Source: Spirochaeta sp.
GTDB lineage: Bacteria; Spirochaetota; Spirochaetia; UBA9216
Reading direction: 5' to 3'
Assembly (NCBI GenBank): GCA_003454605.1
Contig: DMKD01000191.1
Span: 1 to 5,931 of the forward strand
Length of the DNA: 5,931 nucleotides
Shown: positions 1 through 5,082 of the stretch, piece after piece
Layout: every line of letters begins with the position of its first letter
Position numbering within the stretch: the stretch's first letter is position 1
Program-made: the position numbers and the translations under genes
The notes under the pieces: model-generated
What the model saw: the letters and a program-made list of their open reading frames with translations, nothing else
Databases searched by the model: none
Told to the model about the DNA's origin: nothing

Positions 1-522
1 GGCAGCACCATTTCCACAATCCATAACAACTTTCAGTCGACTCGATTTCCCGAGAAATCGACGGACATGGGCTGAGTAGTCATCCCTGATATTCAACTCT
101 TCGACTTTGCCTCTTTTTTTCATGATAACCAGGGGTTCGGTTATCAGCGTTTCAATCTCCTTCAGACCGGTATCAGGTCCGACGGGAACCGCTGATTTAC
201 CTGAAATCTTCAGGCCATTATATTCAGGTGGGTTGTGGGACGCCGTTATCATCACACTTCCGGAAAACCCATAATATACCGTGGCAAAATATACAGCAGG
301 CGTATCACAGACACCGATGTCCACAACATTTGCACCAGCATCTCTTATACCTTGTGAAAGTACATCAAAGATTTCATCGGAAGAATTTCTTGCATCCCTC
401 CCGACAAGAATCCTTTCGGCCTTCAGGACGGCCGGCAGATTATAACCGATTCTCCGGATTCGCTCCCTATCGAGCTCTTCCGGGAAAATCCCCCGAATAT
501 CATTTGCCTTAAAAATTCCCAT
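1..522 (-). CDS. Phosphomannomutase/phosphoglucomutase, N-terminal part (runs off window)
   Basis: This is the first 174 residues of an alpha-D-phosphohexomutase, a cytoplasmic enzyme that interconverts hexose 6-phosphate and hexose 1-phosphate. The start reads MGIFKANDIRG, matching the family's N-terminal F-K-A-x-DIRG signature. The active-site loop TASHNPPEYNGLKI lies at residues 93-106, and Ser95 is the residue that carries the catalytic phosphate in this family. Residues 168-174 (DCGNGAA) match the motif that opens domain II. Domain I is therefore complete; domains II-IV, with the metal-binding DxDxD and sugar-binding loops, are off the window. The ATG at 520-522 lies 4 bases after the stop of the upstream barrel gene, with a weak AAGG (533-536) ten bases before it, so it is the third gene of the leftward operon. 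Family membership is near certain. Whether it prefers mannose, glucose or glucosamine phosphate cannot be decided from this half. Confidence 0.93.
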   Translation of the reverse strand, partial: MGIFKANDIRGIFPEELDRERIRRIGYNLPAVLKAERILVGRDARNSSDEIFDVLSQGIRDAGANVVDIGVCDTPAVYFATVYYGFSGSVMITASHNPPEYNGLKISGKSAVPVGPDTGLKEIETLITEPLVIMKKRGKVEELNIRDDYSAHVRRFLGKSSRLKVVMDCGNGAA

Positions 523-526
523 GATA

Positions 527-1360
527 TTAATGCCTTACCGTGTTAATTAACTCATACACACATTCAATAGATTCTCTGAGGTCATTTTCATTTTTCATTT
601 CGATGGATAAAGGTATATCCCAACCTTCCACAACCGATCTATTCAATATGGCTTCCAGTGAAAGAATCCCACTTTTTAAGGAACTGTGAGAATCTTCAAG
701 ACCTGAATTACTGTGCAAGTGAGAGAGCTTAACCCTATCAATTCCTAGCTCAGAAACAAGATAGGATGGATCCCGGCTTAAATAGAGCCCATGACCGAAG
801 TCAACCGTATAGTAGAGATCGCCATCAACAGAATCAGCAATTTCCCTCAGACTGCCGGGGTGCAATCCATGCTTGAGCTGTGATTTCTTGAACGCATTAC
901 CATTTTCAAGACAGAGGTTAACGTCCTTTCCCCGGGCATACGACAGAAGTCTATTGATACTCTCAATATTGAAAAGCTTCGAATCTTCCCAATTCGATTC
1001 TGAATAGTCTTGTAAAGGAAGAGAACCGGCATGTATTGTCGCCAGATTTATCCCCATCTCAGCTGCCGCGCAGATGGACTCCTCGACACCCAGTATAGAA
1101 GCCTCTCTTTCTTCTGAATCCAATGATGCGATATTCAGACCAACAAAAGATGTATGCATGGAAAGGCCGATACCATATGACTCAGCCAGGTTTCTGATTC
1201 TTCCGTATTGCCTCGATGAGCTTCGAAACGCAAGCGGTTTTTCAAATTTAAACTCAACCCATGACAGCTTCAGGCTTTTCGCCAGATCCAGAAACTCAAG
1301 ATAACCGTATGGGTATTCCTCATAACAAACCGCACCGAGTTTGATGGATTTGTTACTCAT
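527..1360 (-). CDS. Sugar-phosphate isomerase/epimerase-like TIM barrel (AP-endonuclease-2/xylose isomerase-like fold)
   Basis: This 277-residue cytoplasmic protein has the length and motif order of the xylose-isomerase-like TIM-barrel family, which includes inosose isomerases, ketose 3-epimerases and endonuclease IV. Candidate metal or active-site residues occur at the ends of successive strands: His69 (SMHTS), His110 (TIHAGS), Glu152 (CLENGN), Asp187 and His190 (TVDFGHG), His214/His216 (SHLHSN), Asp223-x-His225 (EDSH) and Glu254 (SIEMKN). This nearly matches the full metal-ligand set of endonuclease IV, but the neighbouring sugar-phosphate genes argue for an isomerase or epimerase. It has no signal peptide or membrane segment. 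Its ATG overlaps the end of the regulator gene in ATGAGTAA (1353-1360), and no strong Shine-Dalgarno is visible, so translational coupling is likely. The exact substrate is unknown. Fold assignment is confident; the reaction is inferred from family. Confidence 0.85.
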   Translation of the reverse strand: MSNKSIKLGAVCYEEYPYGYLEFLDLAKSLKLSWVEFKFEKPLAFRSSSRQYGRIRNLAESYGIGLSMHTSFVGLNIASLDSEEREASILGVEESICAAAEMGINLATIHAGSLPLQDYSESNWEDSKLFNIESINRLLSYARGKDVNLCLENGNAFKKSQLKHGLHPGSLREIADSVDGDLYYTVDFGHGLYLSRDPSYLVSELGIDRVKLSHLHSNSGLEDSHSSLKSGILSLEAILNRSVVEGWDIPLSIEMKNENDLRESIECVYELINTVRH

Positions 1361-2234
1361 AATCTTCAGACAAATTCATACTGCTGAAATAGTGCTTCCG
1401 TCTCAAATCTGTAAGTTCCTCAAGTGCGTTAACCGCTTTATCTCCCAGTTTGCTCGAAACACCATTGATGAGGGCATTATTAATCGCCATGGGAACAACC
1501 TGCGAATGAAAGGTTCCCAAAGAGCCCCTTAGCGACATCAGGATAATTCCTGCTCCCTTAATCATGGGGGGAATCAAACTGTCTGTAATCAATAACACCG
1601 GAACACCTTTATCCCGACAGACATCCATCAGTATCCTGAAATCAATTGTCGGTTTGTAGAAATGGTAAACGATAACCAGATCTTTCTTTTCGATATGAAT
1701 AAGTCTCTCTATCACATTCTTTCCAGAAACTGAATGCTGATAAGCCTTCATCTTAAAACGTGACAACCGAAAAGCCAGATGGTTGGCCAGACATTCATTT
1801 CCACCATTCCCGAATATAAACAGACGATCAGCTTTGACAATCTGGTTTATTGCTTTAATAAATGACTTGTTATCAAGAGCTCCTACTGATTGCTCCAGAA
1901 GGCTTATCTCTTTATTAACATGAGCCTCATACTTTAATGGATCGTCCGGAAGTTCCTTAATGGAACGCTTCATGCGCTCCCCGGGCGTCAGGTACTCTCT
2001 ATAGTAATTGGTGAGGCTTTCCTTGAGTTCCGGATATCCTTTATGACCAAGATTCTGAGCGAATCTGACGATAGTCGCCTCACTGACTTCCAGTACAGCA
2101 GCAAGTTTTGTTATCGAGAAGAAAATCACTTCATCGTAATGTCTGATGATATAGTCAGCAATTTTTTTCTGCTGCTTTGGCAGAGTGTCATAACTCTCGA
2201 GGATACGATTATAACTATCAGAAGACGTTATCAT
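1353..2234 (-). CDS. RpiR-family transcriptional regulator (HTH plus SIS domain)
   Basis: This 293-residue DNA-binding regulator is typical in length for the RpiR family. Residues 1-77 form the N-terminal helix-turn-helix domain: LPKQQKKIADYI at 18-29, then SEATIVRFAQNLGHKGYPELK at 51-71, the family's recognition-helix signature. Residues from about 110 to 260 form an SIS sugar-phosphate-binding domain, with the strand-loop FIFGNGGNECLA at 139-150 and a second strand DLVIVYHFYKPT. Family members bind a phosphosugar in the SIS domain and control adjacent catabolic genes. The ATG at 2232-2234 follows a good Shine-Dalgarno, AGGGG (2242-2246), by seven bases. It heads the leftward operon and faces the divergent phosphatase gene, so it probably controls both units through the palindromes at 2300-2435. 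Activator versus repressor is not determined. The ligand is presumably the phosphosugar handled by the neighbours, by inference. Confidence 0.93.
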   Translation of the reverse strand: MITSSDSYNRILESYDTLPKQQKKIADYIIRHYDEVIFFSITKLAAVLEVSEATIVRFAQNLGHKGYPELKESLTNYYREYLTPGERMKRSIKELPDDPLKYEAHVNKEISLLEQSVGALDNKSFIKAINQIVKADRLFIFGNGGNECLANHLAFRLSRFKMKAYQHSVSGKNVIERLIHIEKKDLVIVYHFYKPTIDFRILMDVCRDKGVPVLLITDSLIPPMIKGAGIILMSLRGSLGTFHSQVVPMAINNALINGVSSKLGDKAVNALEELTDLRRKHYFSSMNLSEDYE

Positions 2235-2239
2235 ACTTA

Positions 2240-2246
2240 CACCCCT
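2240..2246 (-). promoter_or_regulatory. Ribosome binding site of the RpiR-type regulator
   Basis: The leftward strand reads AGGGGTG here, ending five bases before the ATG at 2232-2234. It is the strongest Shine-Dalgarno of the leftward operon and supports that start. Confidence 0.7.
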
Positions 2247-2262
2247 GCTTGGTTTCTAAGTT

Positions 2263-2292
2263 ATTATGATCTTCAATCGGATCAGATGTCAA
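2263..2292 (-). promoter_or_regulatory. Predicted sigma70-type promoter of the leftward operon
   Basis: On the minus strand a perfect TTGACA -35 box (2287-2292) is followed, after an 18-base spacer, by CATAAT (2263-2268), five of six matches to the -10 consensus. The expected start is near 2256, giving a leader of about 20 bases that contains the ribosome binding site. The perfect palindrome at 2300-2315 sits just upstream of the -35 box. It is a sequence-based prediction only. Confidence 0.6.
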
Positions 2293-2299
2293 TAATAAT

Positions 2300-2315
2300 T
2301 GAAAAGTACTTTTCA
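2300..2315. promoter_or_regulatory. Perfect 16-bp palindrome, candidate RpiR-regulator operator
   Basis: TGAAAAGTACTTTTCA is its own reverse complement over all 16 bases. It shares TGAAAA and TTTCA, in the same spacing, with the site at 2391-2406, which suggests one dimeric protein recognises both. It lies about 7 bases upstream of the -35 box of the leftward promoter. An outward half-site pair (TTTCAT at 2311-2316 and ATGAAA at 2329-2334) adds another possible contact. Assignment to the adjacent RpiR-type protein rests on position and symmetry, not on a known consensus. Confidence 0.55.
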
Positions 2316-2390
2316 TATACCTCTAGTAATGAAAGCATATTTTTTCGATTCCTTTCGAGATGATTCTGAAGGTATGTTGACACGATAATC

Positions 2391-2406
2391 TGAAAACATT
2401 CTTTCA
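2391..2406. promoter_or_regulatory. Candidate operator, TGAAA-N6-TTTCA
   Basis: TGAAAACATTCTTTCA has 5-bp inverted arms and matches the perfect palindrome at 2300-2315 in 11 of 16 positions, covering both arms. It lies just upstream of the -35 box of the rightward promoter. It is probably bound by the same regulator as the palindrome, by inference from sequence and position. Confidence 0.45.
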
Positions 2407-2410
2407 TTAG

Positions 2411-2439
2411 TTGACATAGTGAAAACATTCCTTTATATC
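2411..2439 (+). promoter_or_regulatory. Predicted promoter of the rightward unit, likely leaderless
   Basis: A perfect TTGACA (2411-2416) is followed after 17 bases by TATATC (2434-2439), a four-of-six -10 box. The predicted transcription start is about 2446, which is the base before the ATG at 2447, so the mRNA would have essentially no 5' leader. This fits the absence of any Shine-Dalgarno before that ATG. The candidate operator at 2420-2435 overlaps the spacer and -10 box, a position suited to repression. Confidence 0.55.
2420..2435. promoter_or_regulatory. Degenerate copy of the candidate operator inside the rightward promoter
   Basis: TGAAAACATTCCTTTA matches the site at 2391-2406 in 14 of 16 positions, but its right arm has two changes (CTTTA for TTTCA). 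Centre-to-centre spacing to that site is 29 bp. It overlaps the spacer and -10 of the rightward promoter, so binding there would block RNA polymerase. It is a weaker site by symmetry. Confidence 0.4.
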
Positions 2440-2446
2440 AATAAGT

Positions 2447-3250
2447 ATGGTAAATATTCTGAGTATACTATTACCGACTGTACTGAAAGCCGGAGAGAAG
2501 GCAAAATCAAGCCAGAAGGGTGTCTCTCACAGTTATAAGAAAGACGGAAGCATCCTTACACATATCGATACCGAGCTGAACTCATTACTGTGCCAGACAA
2601 TTAGAGAGCATTTTCCGGATGCGAATATCATTTCCGAAGAGGAAGATTCGGTATTCAAGCCCGACCGGAAATACACTTTTACGGTAGATCCGATTGATGG
2701 AACCGATTCGTACTCCCAGGGCCTACCCGGCTGGTGTATCGCCATTGGATTGCTCAATTCCCAGCTCACGCCGATTGGCGGAATAATCTATGCCCCCCGC
2801 TGGAGCACGCCCACTTCCGATGAGACACTCGTCGTAATCGAACCGGGGCAACATCCGACAATTAACGGAGAATCGATTTTTCTCGATATGAGTTCAGAAC
2901 TTCTACCGGAACAATCGCAAGTCATGATCAGCTCTTCTCTTCATAAGAGCGTTAATATACGGCATTACCCGGGAAAAACAAAATACGCCGGTTGCGCCGT
3001 TCTCAACATACTCGCAATCGCAATGTATCAGAGAGTGACATGTACCCTGATTACCCCTCTTCATATCTGGGATATTGCAGCTGCCCATGCTGTGTTGAAC
3101 GCACTGGGGCTTATTCTGGTTTATTCAAACGGTGACTCCATTTCATATAAGGCATTAACCAATAGAGAACTGACAAGAGAGCTCATCCTCGCAGGCAGTA
3201 TTGACTCAGTCAGAACAACAAAAAAATTCATCAATCAGGTATCAGAATAA
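2447..3250 (+). CDS. Inositol monophosphatase-family phosphatase
   Basis: This 267-residue protein has the usual length of the Mg2+-dependent, Li+-sensitive phosphatase family (inositol monophosphatase, CysQ-type nucleotidase, histidinol phosphatase, FBPase-like). Visible motifs in order: KKDGSILTHID at 31-41 (Asp41), IISEEE at 61-66 (Glu64/Glu65, metal ligand), DPIDGTDSYSQG at 81-92 (Asp81, Asp84 and the catalytic Thr86) and HIWDIAAAH at 206-214 (Asp209). All key metal ligands are present, so it should be active. It is cytoplasmic, with no signal peptide. The ATG at 2447 is the first start after an in-frame stop (2420-2422); it has no Shine-Dalgarno and lies at the predicted transcription start. 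Its stop overlaps the next gene's ATG by one base. In this context it probably removes phosphate from a sugar or cyclitol phosphate. The substrate is not determined; a CysQ role is possible but less suited to the neighbours. Confidence 0.9.
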   Translation: MVNILSILLPTVLKAGEKAKSSQKGVSHSYKKDGSILTHIDTELNSLLCQTIREHFPDANIISEEEDSVFKPDRKYTFTVDPIDGTDSYSQGLPGWCIAIGLLNSQLTPIGGIIYAPRWSTPTSDETLVVIEPGQHPTINGESIFLDMSSELLPEQSQVMISSSLHKSVNIRHYPGKTKYAGCAVLNILAIAMYQRVTCTLITPLHIWDIAAAHAVLNALGLILVYSNGDSISYKALTNRELTRELILAGSIDSVRTTKKFINQVSE

Positions 3251-4152
3251 TGGTAAAACTCGGATTATCTCTGGCATGGACCTATCTGGCAAACAATCCT
3301 GCCGGAAGATGTTCCAATAAATGGACTGATTTTTTCGGTAACTCTCGGGATTTTCTCGAACTACTTGAAAAGGAACCGGTAACATCAATTGAATTCCGTC
3401 ATTTCGATGAAGTCGAGAATAAAAAAACCATTCACAGCGCGGCAAAAGCGATCTCAGAGACCTCATTCAATGCCACTGTTCACGGAGATATCAACTACAA
3501 GGATATCGGCCGTGAACTATTTGACATATTCCCCTGGTATCCTATTCTCCTGTCCCATATTCCTGAGAAAATCAAGAATACAGTGATTACCCTGCACCCT
3601 GTCCTTTCACCTGATAATGACATGGAAAGGTCAAAAGAATTATCTGTCTGTCTTATAAACGACCTGTTGGAAATGACGGATAAGGAAGGAATCCAGGTTC
3701 GGTTTTCCCTGGAGATACAACGCAACAAAGGATTATACGATCCCGGCACGACATACGATGGTATAATGGAGATACATCGCAGAGTGAATAATCCACGACT
3801 CGGTGTAAATTGGGACATGGGCCATACCCAATCAAATGTGAACCAGGGGAAATTATCTCAATACCCTGGACAATCTTTCCTGGCAGAGGTGAATCACACA
3901 CATATTCACGATCTGAACTTAAAAGGTCAGACACATTGGCCCCTGACTCAAGGGAGAATCCCCCTTGCTGAAAATGTCAAACTCCTTGAAAGAGTTTCAT
4001 ATAATGATATTTACAACCTTGAATTGGCTACCGATCGCTTCGCTCATGAGAAAGACGCAGGGATCAGTATCCTGAAGAGTATTTCAATATTAAATTCAAC
4101 CATAATCACATGTAAGAATGAATTATCGGAGGAAGCTCTTTCATCGATCTGA
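3250..4152 (+). CDS. Second sugar-phosphate isomerase/epimerase-like TIM barrel
   Basis: This 300-residue cytoplasmic protein has the strand-end residues of the xylose-isomerase-like TIM-barrel family: Glu48 (SIEFRH), His78 (TVHGD), His116 (TLHPV), Glu155 (FSLEIQ), Asp189 and His192 (NWDMGHT), His218/His220-Asp221 (THIHDLN), His229 and Glu258 (NLELAT). It is clearly diverged from the barrel encoded at 527-1360: it is longer, has an N-terminal LAWTYLANNPAGR stretch with no match there, and lacks the DxH motif after the HxH. The two are therefore more likely separate steps of a pathway than recent duplicates. The ATG shares its A with the stop of the phosphatase gene (TAATG), and an AGG ten bases upstream may assist; translational coupling is likely. 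Its last 47 bp overlap the opposite-strand HAD gene. The barrel fold is confident; the substrate is unknown. Confidence 0.8.
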   Translation: MVKLGLSLAWTYLANNPAGRCSNKWTDFFGNSRDFLELLEKEPVTSIEFRHFDEVENKKTIHSAAKAISETSFNATVHGDINYKDIGRELFDIFPWYPILLSHIPEKIKNTVITLHPVLSPDNDMERSKELSVCLINDLLEMTDKEGIQVRFSLEIQRNKGLYDPGTTYDGIMEIHRRVNNPRLGVNWDMGHTQSNVNQGKLSQYPGQSFLAEVNHTHIHDLNLKGQTHWPLTQGRIPLAENVKLLERVSYNDIYNLELATDRFAHEKDAGISILKSISILNSTIITCKNELSEEALSSI

Positions 4153-4855
4153 TGTAATAATCGGGATCCACTCCCGTATCTATTGTATCATCAGAATCAT
4201 CCACGTACTCGATTTGAATTGCAGCCATAAAACCGGCATTTTTAGCACCGAAGATATCCTTTGACGGACTGTTTCCTACATAAATACACTCTACTGGCTT
4301 ATATCCATAGGCATCGGATGCATGATGAAATATTCCCGGATCGGGCTTCACTTTCCCGAATCCCGAAGACAGGATTATTTTTGAAAAGTAGCTTTCAAGG
4401 CCGTAGTCCACAAGATTCCTGGGAACCTGAGTAAGACTCACAACATTGCTGATAATCCCGAAATCCAGGCCTGTTTTTATCAGCTCCTCCATCACTACCT
4501 TCATTTCCGGTCTGACAGACCTTGTATACCGACCTGTCTCAACCAGGAAAGTGAGCTCTTCTGCCGTTTCAGCATCTATAAGATTCTTCTCCGATTCATC
4601 AAAAAGAATATAATCCTTCCAAACCCTTTCACTTGGCAGCTCCACCAGCGTCTTCTTCTTCCACGATTTGTACTCAGAGAGGCGGCTTATCAATTGATCG
4701 TAAAATTCCGGGATTGAACTTTTATCCGATACACGTATTCCCAGATTATCCAGGATAGACATCATTTTTCCCGCTGCAATCAGTGCACGCTCCCTTACTT
4801 CAGGGTAGAGGTCGATGGTACCGCCAAAATCAAAAAAAACTGCCTTCAAGCACAA
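4106..4855 (-). CDS. HAD-superfamily hydrolase (TTG start preferred)
   Basis: The HAD core is complete over 249 residues. Motif I is FFDFGGTID with nucleophile Asp9; motif II is GIISNV with Ser136; motif III is Lys170 in KVKPDPGIF; motif IV is VGNSPSKDIFGA with Asp200. An alpha-helical cap of about 100 residues lies between motifs I and II, as in subfamily IA (phosphoglycolate phosphatase and beta-phosphoglucomutase relatives). The residue two after the nucleophile is Gly, not the usual Asp acid/base, and motif IV begins GN rather than GD; this G-G-T variant is seen in many uncharacterised HAD proteins and makes a standard phosphatase role less certain. The TTG at 4853-4855 is preferred because AGGAGG lies exactly 8 bases before it and the protein then begins MCLKAVFFD, as in the family. 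The ATG at 4892-4894 in the same frame would add 13 residues but has no ribosome binding site. It may act on a product of the neighbouring pathway, by inference. Confidence 0.85.
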   Translation of the reverse strand: MCLKAVFFDFGGTIDLYPEVRERALIAAGKMMSILDNLGIRVSDKSSIPEFYDQLISRLSEYKSWKKKTLVELPSERVWKDYILFDESEKNLIDAETAEELTFLVETGRYTRSVRPEMKVVMEELIKTGLDFGIISNVVSLTQVPRNLVDYGLESYFSKIILSSGFGKVKPDPGIFHHASDAYGYKPVECIYVGNSPSKDIFGAKNAGFMAAIQIEYVDDSDDTIDTGVDPDYYIRSMKELPPIIHSYM

Positions 4856-4863
4856 ATTTTCAG

Positions 4864-4869
4864 CCTCCT
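4864..4869 (-). promoter_or_regulatory. Perfect Shine-Dalgarno AGGAGG that sets the HAD gene start
   Basis: The minus strand reads AGGAGG, followed by an 8-base spacer and the TTG at 4853-4855. It would lie inside the coding sequence if the upstream ATG at 4892-4894 were used. Its strength and spacing favour the TTG start. Confidence 0.65.
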
Positions 4870-4894
4870 GCAATGAATTGATATATTCAAGCAT

Positions 4895-4984
4895 TGTGTC
4901 AAAATTATTACAATACCCATAGTTTAAGGTGCGCTTCTTAATACACGGTTAATCTAAATACGTTCTGTACGATAAAAAGAGTCA
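4895..4984 (-). other. Intergenic 3' exon sequence between intron and HAD gene
   Basis: About 90 bases of AT-rich DNA follow the predicted intron 3' end and lead to the HAD gene. I see no gene, no RNA structure and no convincing promoter in it. A TTGACA (4897-4902) lacks a -10 box at proper spacing. A T-run (CTCTTTTTA on the minus strand, near 4971-4979) lies close to the intron junction and is not preceded by its own hairpin within the window. Confidence 0.4.
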
Positions 4985-4989
4985 GTAAT

Positions 4990-5026
4990 CTGGTAAGAGC
5001 TGGCCATAAAGGCCAGCCCTTCCCAA
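4990..5026 (-). ncRNA. Group II intron domain VI with candidate branch-point A
   Basis: On the minus strand an 11-bp stem, AAGGGCTGGCC (5011-5021) with GGCCAGCTCTT (4995-5005), closes a 5-base loop TTTAT. Only one G-U pair interrupts it. Below it an unpaired A at 4994 faces G5022, and pairing resumes with GG/CC (5023-5024 with 4992-4993). An unpaired A near the base of the 3' strand is the lariat branch point in this domain, and here it lies seven nucleotides from an AT that would end the intron. A 2-4 base linker separates it from domain V, as expected. Confidence 0.75.
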
Positions 5027-5028
5027 CA

Positions 5029-5059
5029 GAACGGCTCGTACCGGCCAGGTAAGCCGCTC
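5029..5059 (-). ncRNA. Group II intron domain V (catalytic hairpin), short upper stem
   Basis: The minus strand forms a lower stem of GAGCGGCT (5052-5059) with AGCCGTTC (5029-5036), eight pairs including one G-U, plus a ninth T-G pair. It carries the AGC triad at its 5' side and the pairing GTTC at its 3' end. A two-base AC bulge (5038-5039) and the strand GGTACG follow the usual domain V layout. The upper stem is only ACC/GGT with a five-base loop TGGCC, giving 31 nucleotides where 34 with a GNRA tetraloop is usual. Position directly downstream of the maturase gene strongly supports the call. Confidence 0.78.
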
Positions 5060-5082
5060 CTCGATCAGTACTCCCACATGTT

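Larger units (their letters stand above)
2377..2440 (+). repeat. Imperfect tandem repeat of a TTGACA + TGAAAACATTC module
   Basis: Two copies follow one another: TTGACA (2377-2382) with TGAAAACATTC (2391-2401), and TTGACA (2411-2416) with TGAAAACATTC (2420-2430). The gap between the two elements is 8 bases in the first copy and 3 in the second. Only the second copy has a usable -10 box at promoter spacing, so the first looks like a duplicated module that no longer forms a promoter but may keep the protein-binding site. Confidence 0.6.

Noticed and set aside
228..512. Open frame on the plus strand opposite the phosphohexomutase
   Set aside because: Its translation is low-complexity and resembles nothing, while the minus strand encodes an uninterrupted phosphohexomutase with its active-site motif over the same bases.
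2043..2363. Plus-strand open frame entering the divergent intergenic region
   Set aside because: It overlaps the DNA-binding domain of the regulator on the other strand, has no ribosome binding site or recognisable protein motif, and covers the candidate promoter and palindrome.
4162..4176. Small inverted repeat CGGGA/TCCCG just past the end of the second barrel gene
   Set aside because: Only five pairs, no following T-run, and it lies within the coding sequence of the HAD gene, so it is not a credible terminator.
4897..4902. TTGACA on the minus strand upstream of the HAD gene as a -35 box
   Set aside because: The bases 15-19 downstream contain no -10-like hexamer; the only TATA-like string is 11 bases away.
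4990..5021. GC-rich hairpin after the maturase gene read as a rho-independent terminator
   Set aside because: The T-run is separated from the stem by more than ten bases, and the hairpin fits domain VI of the intron with a bulged A and correct spacing from domain V.
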